From an uncultured Candidatus Melainabacteria bacterium (GTDB lineage: Bacteria; Cyanobacteriota; Vampirovibrionia; Gastranaerophilales; Gastranaerophilaceae): a stretch of 39,466 nt of DNA. The stretch is from assembly GCA_934692485.1 (NCBI GenBank), contig CAKUTX010000013.1, positions 1 through 39,466 on the forward strand, written 5' to 3'. The position numbers and the translations under genes are program-made. The notes under the pieces are model-generated. The model made no database searches, was not told where the DNA came from, and saw only the letters and a program-made list of their open reading frames with translations. Shown here piece after piece: positions 27,518 to 35,607 of the stretch (position 1 is the first letter of the stretch; each line of letters opens with the position of its first letter).

Positions 27518-28693
27518 ATGAATTTAGTAGACAGTTTATATAAATTATGGCAATCTACAGGTATCGCAAACTTTATTCAACCTGTTGATCCCAATATTAC
27601 AAATGGGTTTGAGCAATTTTTACATCAATTTGGTTCACCAATAATGATTTTGGTTTGCTTATTCCTTTTGTGGTTAGGCATAAAAAAGCAATTTGAGCCA
27701 TTATTACTAGTTCCTATTGCTTTTGGCGGCTTATTGTCAAATATTCCTGTTGCTGATATTGCAGGCGCGCATGGCTTTTTAGGAATTATTTACGAATTTG
27801 GAATTCATCAAGGTTTATTCCCTCTTATAATTTTTATGGGAGTTGGAGCCATGACTGACTTTGGTCCATTAATTGCTAACCCTAAAACAGCCTTACTTGG
27901 TGGGGCTGCTCAATTCGGAATTTTTGGAGCATTGTTGTTGGCTCTTTGCATATTTGGGTTTACATTGCCTCAGTCAGGAGCAATCGGAATTATCGGTGGT
28001 GCGGATGGTCCAACATCTATTTACGTAACATCTAAATTAGCACCTGAATTGCTTGGTGCAATTGCGGTTGCAGCATATTCCTACATGGCATTAGTTCCTG
28101 TTATTCAACCACCAATTATGAAGTTTTTAACAACAGAAAAAGAACGTAAAATTGAAATGATGCAATTGAGAGAAGTATCAAAACGCGAAAAGATTGTATT
28201 CCCGTTAGTTGTTCTCGGGCTTTGTATAATCTTTTTGCCTGATGCCTGTCCGTTAATAGGAGCTTTAACATTTGGGAACTTGTGCAAAGAGTGCGGTGTT
28301 GTAGAGAGATTGTCAGATACTATGCAAAATGCACTAATTAATATTGTAACAATATTTTTAGGCTTGTCTGTAGGTTCAAAATTATCAGCAGATCAGTTTT
28401 TGACACTACAAACATTATTTATTTTAATATTAGGTATTTTAGCATTCTCTTTTGCAACTGGAGCCGGTGTAATTTTTGCGAAAATAATGAATTTATTTTC
28501 AAAAACAAAAATCAACCCTCTTATTGGAGCTGCAGGTGTTTCCGCTGTTCCTATGGCAGCAAGAGTTGCAAATAAAGTCGGATTGGAAGCTAATCCAAAC
28601 AACTATTTGTTAATGCATGCAATGGGGCCAAACGTTGCCGGAGTAATCGGTTCTGCAGTTGCAGCCGGAATATTGCTTGCTCTTTGCAACTAA
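27518..28693 (+). CDS. oadB: Na+-pumping decarboxylase beta subunit
   Basis: OadB decarboxylates the carboxybiotin and exports Na+. The 391 residues have about nine membrane segments and the family signature [35 protein letters not shown] (about 162-196) with the ion-binding Asp. The end reads [20 protein letters not shown], typical of the family. It lies 17 bases after oadA with its own AGGAGAAT site and is followed by a terminator at 28702. Confidence 0.93.
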   Translation: MNLVDSLYKLWQSTGIANFIQPVDPNITNGFEQFLHQFGSPIMILVCLFLLWLGIKKQFEPLLLVPIAFGGLLSNIPVADIAGAHGFLGIIYEFGIHQGLFPLIIFMGVGAMTDFGPLIANPKTALLGGAAQFGIFGALLLALCIFGFTLPQSGAIGIIGGADGPTSIYVTSKLAPELLGAIAVAAYSYMALVPVIQPPIMKFLTTEKERKIEMMQLREVSKREKIVFPLVVLGLCIIFLPDACPLIGALTFGNLCKECGVVERLSDTMQNALINIVTIFLGLSVGSKLSADQFLTLQTLFILILGILAFSFATGAGVIFAKIMNLFSKTKINPLIGAAGVSAVPMAARVANKVGLEANPNNYLLMHAMGPNVAGVIGSAVAAGILLALCN

Positions 28694-28701
28694 TTATTTT
28701 G

Positions 28702-28743
28702 AAAAGACTGTCCAGTAACATTCAAAAGGACAGTCTTTTTTTT
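28702..28743. terminator. bidirectional terminator after oadB
   Basis: AAAAGACTGTCC, a 14-base loop, GGACAGTCTTTTTTTT. The perfect 12-base stem has A tract and T tract on its two sides and serves oadB and the convergent hypothetical gene ending at 28742. Confidence 0.85.
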
Positions 28744-29086
28744 ATAATGTTATGTCAATTTCTTTCCCGATTTTTTCTATTATTGGGGTTGAATATTTTT
28801 GCAAATCAGCTTTTTTCGCTTTAGGGTTATTTGCAATAAAATCCTTCATTTTTTCAGTTGCATCTGCTATTTCGGGATATTTCGCATTTATTTTATTTGC
28901 AATTTCTGTCAAAAAAAATCGATACCCTTGTCTGCCGGTATTTTTCATTTTTTTAGGCCATAAGTTGTCTATAACAGGCTTTAAATCAGCAACAGAATCA
29001 CTCTCTATGCATCTTAAAGTTGTTGTTTCAAGTATATTAACCGTTCTAAATTTTGTTCCGAATGATATATTATTATTTATTTCCAT
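28742..29086 (-). CDS. hypothetical protein, MEINNNISFGTKF N terminus
   Basis: I do not recognise a family. The 114 residues begin MEINNNISFGTKF, then a mostly helical Lys-rich body (LKPVIDNLWPKKMKN, then an ANKINAKYPEIADATEKM helix). No signal peptide or membrane segment. The frame is open 38 codons further upstream, but that part is hydrophobic and A+T-rich with no start signal, so ATG at 29086 is chosen. No ribosome site is visible; GTTTGTACTTATTTT just upstream resembles the mgtE promoter. The N terminus resembles that of the protein at 15035. Confidence 0.65.
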   Translation of the reverse strand: MEINNNISFGTKFRTVNILETTTLRCIESDSVADLKPVIDNLWPKKMKNTGRQGYRFFLTEIANKINAKYPEIADATEKMKDFIANNPKAKKADLQKYSTPIIEKIGKEIDITL

Positions 29087-29147
29087 ATTTAAAATAAGTA
29101 CAAACAAATTTTTTTTTGCTATTATGTTTTTAAAAAGAGGTAAAATT

Positions 29148-29738
29148 ATGAAAAAACTTGCAATATTAGGCTCTGCAGAAAGTGAAGTTTTAGAAGCCAT
29201 TTTAAATTATTTTAAGGAAAAAGATGTAGATATTACCTGTATATCTAACGATGAACATTCTAATTTTTTTAAAAAAGCTAAAGATTTATGCAAAAATACA
29301 AAATACTTGTCAGCGGAAAACATGTGTGAATATTTTGCATCGCACGACATTGATTTAATAGCGATGTGCGATTTTCGAGGGAACCTTAACGATGATGTTC
29401 TAGACTCGGCAAAATTTATAAATATCCATCCATCACTTTTGCCGGCATTTAAGGGGGCTGATGCAATTTCCAGAGCTTTTAAATCAGGAGTAAAAGTGTC
29501 AGGGGTAACAATATACAGAGTTAAACAAGATATTGAAAATGCCGAAATAATTGCACAATACCCTGTTTTAATAGGGAATTTAACTCATTTCGACGAATTC
29601 AAAGAAAGTATAACAGAATTGTCCGCTCACTTATACCCGATTGTAATTGAAAAAATATTAAATGACGAAGTTTTTGATTTCTCAGATTTAATTGGCGGAT
29701 GCAACAGTTCTTGTGGCGGTTGCGGCAATTGTCATTAA
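29148..29738 (+). CDS. formyltransferase-like (GART/PurN fold) protein with a Cys-rich tail
   Basis: The 196 residues resemble GAR/Met-tRNA formyltransferases in NIHPSLLPAFKGADAISRAFKSG (about 92-114), keeping the catalytic Asn92 and His94, and in GVTIYRVKQDIENAEIIAQ (about 119-137). There the catalytic Asp (E. coli PurN Asp144) is Glu130 and the nearby His (137) is Tyr123. The C terminus ends GGCNSSCGGCGNCH, with Cys185, 189, 192, 195 and His196, which could bind a metal. The longer open frame starting at 28752 is antisense to the neighbouring gene and is rejected; AGAGG lies eight bases before ATG 29148. It is probably not an ordinary PurN; function unknown. Confidence 0.7.
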   Translation: MKKLAILGSAESEVLEAILNYFKEKDVDITCISNDEHSNFFKKAKDLCKNTKYLSAENMCEYFASHDIDLIAMCDFRGNLNDDVLDSAKFINIHPSLLPAFKGADAISRAFKSGVKVSGVTIYRVKQDIENAEIIAQYPVLIGNLTHFDEFKESITELSAHLYPIVIEKILNDEVFDFSDLIGGCNSSCGGCGNCH

Positions 29739-29756
29739 ACCATATTATTAGACACT

Positions 29757-29782
29757 AAAAGAGGCTCAAAAGAGCCTCTTTT
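29757..29782. terminator. bidirectional terminator, convergent genes
   Basis: AAAAGAGGCTC-AAAA-GAGCCTCTTTT, a perfect 11-base stem with A and T tracts. It separates the formyltransferase-like gene from the convergent Met/Gln-rich protein gene. Confidence 0.85.
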
Positions 29783-29787
29783 GTTTA

Positions 29788-30330
29788 TTAACCTTGTCCT
29801 GTGTAATCCGGAGTCAAATTCTTTGCTCCATCTTGTTCTTCTTTCTTCTTCGCATCGTATTCTGCGGTTGCTATCTTCAGACGAGATTCCAAGTTATCTT
29901 TTTGTGTTTGTAAATCATCTTCCAAATCTTTTAGTGGTTCCAACATTGCTTCTTTTTGCATTTCAAACATGCTCTCCCACATATTTTGTGCAGATGCAAA
30001 TTGCATTTGTACCATTTGTTGAGCCTGCGCAAACTCTGTTTTCTGAGTTTGAGACAAATTACCATAAGCCCCCATGGCATCAGCTCCAGACATATTCATA
30101 TCAAAACCAGGAATACCTAACTGATTCATTGCACCATACATGCTGGCTTGCATTTGAGATTGCAATTGGGCTTTCATGTTCCGCTGTTGACGCGTAAACA
30201 TTTTATTCATGTCACCGACTTGTCTAGTGACACGACGCAATTGGCTTTGGACCCCCGTCAGTTGATACTGTATATCTCTGACGAGCTTTCCGGCCATTAA
30301 TTTACCATATGCGCCATTTAGAAAACCCAT
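29788..30330 (-). CDS. Met/Gln-rich helical hypothetical protein
   Basis: I do not recognise this protein. The 180 residues are almost all helix-forming, with about 17 Met and many Gln. An N-terminal stretch (about 1-60, GAYGKLMAGKLVRDIQYQL..., then QLRRVTRQVGDMNKMF) is followed by a Met/Gly/Ala-rich middle (about 60-95), then amphipathic helices (about 95-165) and an acidic end. No signal peptide. It is visibly more G+C-rich than its neighbours, which may mean strong expression or different ancestry. Its promoter looks good: TTATCA, 17 bases, TATAAT (30369-30364), and ribosome site AAAGGAT. Secreted, filament-forming or scaffold roles would all fit the composition. Confidence 0.75.
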   Translation of the reverse strand: MGFLNGAYGKLMAGKLVRDIQYQLTGVQSQLRRVTRQVGDMNKMFTRQQRNMKAQLQSQMQASMYGAMNQLGIPGFDMNMSGADAMGAYGNLSQTQKTEFAQAQQMVQMQFASAQNMWESMFEMQKEAMLEPLKDLEDDLQTQKDNLESRLKIATAEYDAKKKEEQDGAKNLTPDYTGQG

Positions 30331-30363
30331 GTCTAATATCCTTTACTGTTTATAGTCCTCGTA

Positions 30364-30392
30364 ATTATATAAAGTATTATTCTTATTGATAA
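30364..30392 (-). promoter_or_regulatory. promoter of the Met/Gln-rich protein gene
   Basis: Minus strand TTATCA (30392-30387), 17 bases, TATAAT (30369-30364), about 33 bases before the ATG. Confidence 0.55.
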
Positions 30393-30493
30393 TTGCCTTT
30401 TTTAATAATTTTTGTTAACATTTTGTAACAATTAAATATAAAACATATATAAACAGAGTATATTATTTAATAATTGATTATTTAAAATTTTAC

Positions 30494-30502
30494 TGGTAAA
30501 AT
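30494..30502 (+). promoter_or_regulatory. extended -10 of the AI-2E family transporter gene
   Basis: TGGTAAAAT, 18 bases before the start codon, overlapping the region just upstream of the ribosome site AAAGGAGG. Confidence 0.45.
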
Positions 30503-30520
30503 ATGCAAAGGAGGAGAAAT

Positions 30521-31564
30521 ATGCTAAAAAAAAGGTTTTGGACAACTAAAAATATAATTTTTACAATCCTTGTTATTGTATTATTGTTAATGTTACCAAA
30601 AATTATAGGTATACTTCTTTTATTTTTTGGAGCTTACGTAATTGCATGCGCACTTAACCCGTATGTTAGCAAACTAATGACAAAACTCAAAAATAGAACT
30701 GCGGCAGCTTCTGCTGTTCTATTTGGGTCAATTGCATGTATTATAGCTCTTTTTATCCCAATTGCATTTGTTGCATACAAAGAAATTAAAACTTTTTTAA
30801 TAACTTTACCCGATAAAATCACAGATGTAACCAATTTTTTCATGAATGCTCAAATTTATGGACATAAATTACCGGAAATGTTTGATACAAGTGCTATATT
30901 AGGCAATACCCCATCATTTGCACAAGGTGTAGTTAATCAATCATGGAATTTTACAGTAACAGTTTTTCAATTGATAATGGTATCTGTTGCCCTAACTATG
31001 ATTGTATATTATATTTTAGTTGATAAGGCTTATTTAAAAGAGAAATTTTTAGAATTTTTCCCTCCAGACTTGAAAGACAAAGCGAATGAAATTTTAACAA
31101 ATATAAGTAACAAAGTCGGTGGTTATGTTAGAGCTCAAATACTTTCAATGGCAGCTGTCGGACTTATGATGTCTATAGTGCTTGTTATACTGGGAGTTGA
31201 ATATGCTACTCTATTAGGCTTAATAACCGGTTTATTGGATATTGTGCCGATATTAGGCCCGACACTGGCTTTAGGAATTATTATTCTAGTTGCTTATCCT
31301 GCTGGATTGGTGAAAATATTATTAATTATTGTTGGTTTCTTAACTGTTCAACAGGTATCAAACTATGTTATACGACCAGTTTTATTTGGCAAGTTGATGG
31401 AATTACATCCTTTAATGATATTCTTGGCATTATTCTTGGCAGAACAGTTCTTAGGATTTTGGGGAGTAATCTTATCCCCTGCAATTGCTGCGACTATTTG
31501 CGTGCTGATTGATGAACTATATCTTGCACCAATAAATTTAAAGGCAAAAGAATTTGATGAATAG
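30521..31564 (+). CDS. AI-2E family transporter (PerM/TqsA/YhhT type)
   Basis: The 347 residues form the usual eight-helix pattern: two N-terminal membrane helices (about 10-40), a periplasmic/cytoplasmic stretch, two more near 60-85, the amphipathic domain around 145-215 (YYILVDKAYLKEKFLEFFPP), and the C-terminal helices with GLLDIVPILGPTLALGIIILVAYPAG (about 240-265) and the final LAEQFLGFWGVILSPAIAATICVLIDELYLAP. Members export AI-2, Na+/H+ exchange substrates or other solutes, so the substrate is open. The ATG at 30521 lies after AAAGGAGGAG; an earlier ATG lies before the ribosome site. It overlaps the next gene by eight bases. Confidence 0.88.
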   Translation: MLKKRFWTTKNIIFTILVIVLLLMLPKIIGILLLFFGAYVIACALNPYVSKLMTKLKNRTAAASAVLFGSIACIIALFIPIAFVAYKEIKTFLITLPDKITDVTNFFMNAQIYGHKLPEMFDTSAILGNTPSFAQGVVNQSWNFTVTVFQLIMVSVALTMIVYYILVDKAYLKEKFLEFFPPDLKDKANEILTNISNKVGGYVRAQILSMAAVGLMMSIVLVILGVEYATLLGLITGLLDIVPILGPTLALGIIILVAYPAGLVKILLIIVGFLTVQQVSNYVIRPVLFGKLMELHPLMIFLALFLAEQFLGFWGVILSPAIAATICVLIDELYLAPINLKAKEFDE

Positions 31565-33092
31565 TCAAGAACTGTATTTATACAATAGCAAAATAAATAA
31601 AACAGCCAATTTTAATATGTGGATGGCTTTCCCTGAGATATATTCTTTTTCAATGTCATCATTAGGTTTTTTATGGATGTTCAAAATTATTGACGAATTA
31701 GAAGATATAAACATCGAAAGAATATGTTCTGATACTGAAACTACAAAATATAATGTAGCAGATATTGATTTAATCGGATTTTCATTTTCATTTGATTTGG
31801 ATTTTGTAAACATCTTCAAAATGCTCGACAAATATAATATCCCATTGAAATCGGAAGAAAGAACAGATAATTACCCTCTTATTTTTGCTGGAGGTCCTGT
31901 TGTTACAGCAAACCCTGAACCTTATAAAGAATTTTTTGATTTTTTTATAATTGGAGATGGCGAAGACGTTAATATTAAAGTAGTCAAAACTTGCAAAGAA
32001 AACAAAGGAAAACCAAAATCCGAAATACTTCAAATAATTTCAAATATAGATGGGGTTTATGTCCCAATGTACCCTAAAATTGTTCAGAAACAAACTAAAA
32101 AACTCGAAGAATGCATATATACTCCGATTTTAACACCAAATTCGTTTTTTGAAAATACATTTATAATAGAAATGTCCAGAGGATGCGCAAACCGTTGTGG
32201 CTTTTGCTTGGCATCATACTTAAATCTTCCTCTGCGTGGTGTAAAGTTCGAGAAATTAAAAGAAGTTATTGATTTAGGATTAGAGCATACTAATAAAATT
32301 GCACTTTTGGGCGCACAAATAAGCGCTCATCCACATTTTCATGATATTTGTAAATATATTTATGATAAAGTACAAAACGGTCAGAATATTGAAATGAGCT
32401 TGTCATCACTACGAGTTGATGCGATTACACCTGATATTGTAAAAACTCTTGTTGCAACTGGTCAAAAAAATGCAACATTAGCAATAGAAGCAGGAAGTGA
32501 GCGACTTAGAAAAGTTATTAACAAAAACTTGACAGAAGAACAAATTTTTAATGCTGTAGAAATTGCAAGAAACAACGGATTAAAAGGGTTTAAATTTTAC
32601 GGAATGATAGGAATTCCAACCGAAAAACAAGAAGATTTAGACGCTATTGTCAATTTAGCAAAACGATTGAAAAAAGAAAATAAAGGCTTTGATATATCAT
32701 TTGGATTTTCAAGTTTTGTACCAAAACCTCATACTCCTTTCCAGTGGTGTGGGCGAGAAAATTCAAAATCTTTGGAAAAGAAAAGCCAATTTTTGCAAAA
32801 AGAATTGCATAAAATAGGAGTTAATGTCCATGTATCAAGTATCAAATGGGATTATTGGCAGGCTGTTTTATCAAGAGGGAACAGCACTTTGACAGATTTC
32901 CTTATAGAGATTTACAAACAAGGTGGGAAATTGGGTGCATACAAATCAGCCGCAAAAAAATATAACATTGATTCAGATTTTTTTGCAACTGAAAATTACA
33001 AATTTAGCCAATCACTTCCTTGGGATTATATAAAACTCAATCCTGGGAAAGATTTTCTTATTGAAGAAAACAAACGACTTTTGAATATTTAG
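31557..33092 (+). CDS. radical SAM protein with an N-terminal B12-binding-like domain (TIGR03960-like)
   Basis: The 511 residues have an N-terminal Rossmann-like domain (about 20-150; FPEIYSFSMSSLGFLWMF, DIDLIGFSFSFDLDFVNIFKML, YPLIFAGGPVVTANPEP, IIGDGED) and a radical SAM barrel whose cluster ligands are Cys210, Cys214 and Cys217 (RGCANRCGFC). The C-terminal part has FGFSSFVPKPHTPFQW and a final helical region. This matches the TIGR03960-like family, in which a second protein carries a DUF2344 domain; none is seen here. The start chosen is ATG 31557, inside the end of the transporter gene. The stop overlaps the convergent gene by four bases. Confidence 0.87.
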   Translation: MNSQELYLYNSKINKTANFNMWMAFPEIYSFSMSSLGFLWMFKIIDELEDINIERICSDTETTKYNVADIDLIGFSFSFDLDFVNIFKMLDKYNIPLKSEERTDNYPLIFAGGPVVTANPEPYKEFFDFFIIGDGEDVNIKVVKTCKENKGKPKSEILQIISNIDGVYVPMYPKIVQKQTKKLEECIYTPILTPNSFFENTFIIEMSRGCANRCGFCLASYLNLPLRGVKFEKLKEVIDLGLEHTNKIALLGAQISAHPHFHDICKYIYDKVQNGQNIEMSLSSLRVDAITPDIVKTLVATGQKNATLAIEAGSERLRKVINKNLTEEQIFNAVEIARNNGLKGFKFYGMIGIPTEKQEDLDAIVNLAKRLKKENKGFDISFGFSSFVPKPHTPFQWCGRENSKSLEKKSQFLQKELHKIGVNVHVSSIKWDYWQAVLSRGNSTLTDFLIEIYKQGGKLGAYKSAAKKYNIDSDFFATENYKFSQSLPWDYIKLNPGKDFLIEENKRLLNI

Positions 33093-33721
33093 TTATTTAG
33101 CATTGGAGTGTAATCACAATAAACAAGACTCGCCCATTTTTCATAATAGCTTATTTGAGTTGCGCTGCCTGATTTTATATAAATTCGATGTAGTGAACTA
33201 TGTGGCATATTTAGCGCAGAAACAATTGCAGCCTTAATAATGTCTTTATGGGTAACTATAATAATTCTGTTTCCAAGATTATTTTCAATAATTTTATGTA
33301 AGGTTAAATTGACTCGATTAATAAAATCAGTAACACTCTCTGCATCATCAGGAACAGGAGTTTCTGGAGAGTTAATAAGTTTTTCCATTGCTTCAGGTGA
33401 ATTTTCGTATACCTGTTCAAATGTTAAATTGTTAAAACTTCCACATTTTCTCGGGTGTAACTCATCTATTATTTCAAAATCTTGTTTAAATAATTTTGTA
33501 ATCATTGCAGCAGACTGAGTAGAACGAGTTGCAGGAGATGTGTAAATTTTATCGTTTTTTATTCCTCTATTCTTAAGAAATTGACAGATTTTTTCAATTT
33601 CTTCAACACCTGCATCGCTAAGAGGAGGATATGCTTCCGAATCCGTAAAGCGGTCATCCTCGCTAAATATCGTAGCTCCGTTACATATAAAAGTTATTTT
33701 ACATTTTCTATCATAATACAT
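33089..33721 (-). CDS. histidine-phosphatase-fold protein lacking the catalytic RHG
   Basis: The 210 residues follow the phosphoglycerate-mutase-like fold: PLSDAGVEEIEKICQFLKNRGI (about 33-54), IYTSPATRSTQSA (about 58-70, with the conserved Arg), ELHPRKCGSFNNLTFEQVYEN and IIIVTHKDIIKAAI (about 149-162, with the second His). But the N-terminal motif that is LVRHGET in active members reads FICNGATIF (11-19): the phosphorylated His is Asn14 and the preceding Arg is Cys13. Each differs from the canonical codon by one base. The frame is otherwise intact and has an AAAGGTGAT ribosome site, so it looks like an expressed pseudo-enzyme. Confidence 0.85.
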   Translation of the reverse strand: MYYDRKCKITFICNGATIFSEDDRFTDSEAYPPLSDAGVEEIEKICQFLKNRGIKNDKIYTSPATRSTQSAAMITKLFKQDFEIIDELHPRKCGSFNNLTFEQVYENSPEAMEKLINSPETPVPDDAESVTDFINRVNLTLHKIIENNLGNRIIIVTHKDIIKAAIVSALNMPHSSLHRIYIKSGSATQISYYEKWASLVYCDYTPMLNN

Positions 33722-33760
33722 ATTTTATCACCTTTTCTTAATAATTTTTATTATAGCATA

Positions 33761-33774
33761 TTTTGTAGTATAAT
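33761..33774 (+). promoter_or_regulatory. leuD promoter, -10 region
   Basis: TTTTGTAGTATAAT, identical to 118-131 before rpiB; the TATAAT (33769-33774) lies about 30 bases before the ATG, with AAGGAG next to the start. Confidence 0.55.
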
Positions 33775-33804
33775 CAAGAAAAATGAAAAAAATAAGGAGT
33801 TAAT

Positions 33805-34299
33805 ATGAAGGGAAAAGCTTTTAAATTTGGAGATAATATATCAACTGATCACATCGCACCGGGCAGATTGTTTCATTTGCGCTCAAATTTACCAGAATTT
33901 GCTAAACACGTTTTAGAAGATGCTGATCCAACATTTGCAAGTAAAATGCAAAAAGGTGACTTTGTTGTTGGTGGGTCAAATTTCGGATTAGGCTCATCTC
34001 GAGAACATGCACCACAAATTATTAAAATTGCTGGAGTTGGAGCAGTTATTGCAAAATCTTTTGCCAGAATTTTTTACAGAAACGCAATCAATATCGGCTT
34101 ATTAGCCATAGAAGCAGATACTGACGCGATTGATGCTGGTGATGAGCTTGATTTAAACATTGAAAAAGGCATCTTAACAGATTTGACAAACGGGGCAATC
34201 ATTCCGATTGAACCACTTCCACCTGTCATGATTAAACTTCTAAATGACGGGGGATTGGTTGAACATATTAAAAAGAACGGAGATTTTAAACTCGTTTAA
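33805..34299 (+). CDS. leuD: 3-isopropylmalate dehydratase small subunit (LeuD type)
   Basis: The small subunit of isopropylmalate isomerase in leucine synthesis. The 164-residue, short LeuD/HacB-like form (compared with about 200 for E. coli LeuD) shows TDHIAPGR (about 14-21), VVGGSNFGLGSSREHAP (about 53-69) and the substrate-discriminating loop in ...LLAIEADT. leuC is not in the window, and a related role with homoaconitase or 2,3-dimethylmalate-type dehydratases cannot be excluded. Ribosome site AAGGAG. Confidence 0.9.
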   Translation: MKGKAFKFGDNISTDHIAPGRLFHLRSNLPEFAKHVLEDADPTFASKMQKGDFVVGGSNFGLGSSREHAPQIIKIAGVGAVIAKSFARIFYRNAINIGLLAIEADTDAIDAGDELDLNIEKGILTDLTNGAIIPIEPLPPVMIKLLNDGGLVEHIKKNGDFKLV

Positions 34300-34308
34300 T
34301 CAAATATA

Positions 34309-34974
34309 TTACCATTTTGCCATGGTTTCAATCAATTTTATCGCTTGATTGTAATCTTTGGTGCGAAGTCTGACGTATTCGCCTTTATAAGGATTTATTA
34401 TGCACATTGTATTTCCGCATTGTTCTATAAATTGAGCCAAAGATGAATAGTCTGCAGCTTTTTGTCGAACTTGATTGCATTCTTGTAGTGAATTACAAAT
34501 TTTCGAAGGTCCAATATCTCCAACGCGCATTGTTGCATAACGAGATTTTAAAATACTTTCAACACGATAGTTTGAATTCGATAAAGAAACGTAATTTTTT
34601 ATAGATTTATCAAATTGTTCATTGTCATAAAAATAAAAAATTGTTTTTGCTGAAAACACCGAAGTAAAAGCGTGAGAGTTTTTTGAACCACGAATTACAG
34701 AATCAGGAATTTCAACTATTTGATACCCACCGACAGATGAAGGATTTTTGTTTCCTGATGAAAAAGTTTTGCTATATCTAGAAACAGATTTTTGATTTTC
34801 TCTCACTGCAGAAGAATTTGAGATTTCCCCTGTAATTTTATAGTAAGCATTTTGAAAATCTTTTATTCCCAAACCGTTTAAATAACCGCTATAAAAGCCA
34901 ATCCCGATTAATACAGCTAGGCATAGAAAAAAACTTCCAATTTCTGATAATACAACTTTAATTTCTTTTTTCAT
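34309..34974 (-). CDS. membrane-anchored hypothetical protein with two cystine-like pairs
   Basis: I recognise no family. The 221 residues have a short basic N terminus, one membrane helix (about 10-32, EIGSFFLCLAVLIGIGFYSG) and a large periplasmic-type domain. It contains four Cys, arranged as CNSLQEC (about 160-166) and CGNTMC (about 187-192), which may form disulfides. The central part is Ser/Asn/Tyr-rich. A TTG four codons upstream is rejected because GGAGAG lies between it and the ATG. Promoter TTGCAA-17-TATAAT (35019-34991) is convincing and back to back with that of rpsL. Confidence 0.75.
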   Translation of the reverse strand: MKKEIKVVLSEIGSFFLCLAVLIGIGFYSGYLNGLGIKDFQNAYYKITGEISNSSAVRENQKSVSRYSKTFSSGNKNPSSVGGYQIVEIPDSVIRGSKNSHAFTSVFSAKTIFYFYDNEQFDKSIKNYVSLSNSNYRVESILKSRYATMRVGDIGPSKICNSLQECNQVRQKAADYSSLAQFIEQCGNTMCIINPYKGEYVRLRTKDYNQAIKLIETMAKW

Positions 34975-34990
34975 AAAACTCTCCAAAAAA

Positions 34991-35019
34991 ATTATATAGC
35001 ATTATTAACAAATTTGCAA
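34991..35019 (-). promoter_or_regulatory. promoter of the membrane-anchored hypothetical gene
   Basis: Minus strand TTGCAA (35019-35014), 17 bases, TATAAT (34996-34991), 16 bases before the ATG. Its -35 is only six bases from that of rpsL. Confidence 0.6.
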
Positions 35020-35025
35020 TATTTG

Positions 35026-35054
35026 TTGACATTAACACTTTAGCATAGTTTAAT
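35026..35054 (+). promoter_or_regulatory. rpsL-rpsG promoter
   Basis: TTGACA (35026-35031), 17 bases, TTTAAT (35049-35054). A perfect -35 with ideal spacing; transcription would start near 35061, giving a leader of about 160 bases. Confidence 0.65.
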
Positions 35055-35061
35055 AAGGGTA

Positions 35062-35220
35062 CACTGTCAGGATTTTCGTGCTGAAATTTCAAGATAGTTA
35101 GGCAAAAATAGGACGTAGGAATTGCTTAAAGTAATTTGGTAGTCCAGTCATAACCGGAATGCGTAAGGGTTTCAGGATATGGTTTTGCCGATAAGGTAGA
35201 AAACAAAAGGAGAAAATTAA
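35062..35220 (+). promoter_or_regulatory. structured leader of rpsL-rpsG (candidate cis-regulatory RNA)
   Basis: GGCAAAA (35101-35107) can pair with TTTTGCC (35183-35189), enclosing a hairpin at 35111-35145 (GGAC/GTCC outer pairs, AATTGC/GTAATT inner pairs around TTAAA) and a weaker stem ACC/GGT with flanking CATA/TATG (35149-35180). The set forms a three-way junction ending 17 bases before the ribosome site AAGGAG. Ribosomal-protein autoregulation is the obvious idea; no known leader class was recognised. Confidence 0.45.
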
Positions 35221-35607
35221 ATGCCTACAATTAACCAGCTTGTACGTAGAGAACGTAAAAAGCTTACAGACAAAACAAAATCTCCAGCTTTGATGAATTG
35301 TCCTCAAAGACGTGGAGTATGTACTAGGGTTTACACAACAACCCCTAAAAAACCTAACTCAGCATTGAGAAAAGTTGCAAGGGTTAGATTGACAAACGGA
35401 TTTGAAGTAACTTCATACATTCCGGGTATCGGCCACAACCTACAAGAACACAGTGTTGTTCTTATCAGAGGTGGTAGGGTAAAAGACCTTCCAGGTGTTC
35501 GTTACCACATCGTTAGAGGTACTTTAGATACTGCTGGTGTTGCAAACAGAGCTCAAAGCAGATCTAAATACGGTGCTAAGAAAAATGCTAAAGGAGGTAA
35601 GAAGTAA
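35221..35607 (+). CDS. rpsL: 30S ribosomal protein S12
   Basis: S12 is in the decoding centre. The 128 residues show [24 protein letters not shown] (about 40-55, with Lys43-type residue intact), [21 protein letters not shown] (about 76-96) and a basic tail. The lysines where streptomycin-resistance changes usually occur are wild type. The stop overlaps the rpsG start (TAATG). Confidence 0.98.
   Translation: MPTINQLVRRERKKLTDKTKSPALMNCPQRRGVCTRVYTTTPKKPNSALRKVARVRLTNGFEVTSYIPGIGHNLQEHSVVLIRGGRVKDLPGVRYHIVRGTLDTAGVANRAQSRSKYGAKKNAKGGKK

Noticed and set aside
28752..29147. Long plus-strand open extension in front of the formyltransferase-like gene
   Set aside because: It is antisense to the hypothetical gene at 28742-29086, is hydrophobic low-complexity translation of A+T-rich DNA, and the fold signature and ribosome site support the ATG at 29148.
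30521..31564. Calling the transporter an AI-2 exporter
   Set aside because: The family name is historical; members have several substrates and nothing here shows quorum-sensing genes.
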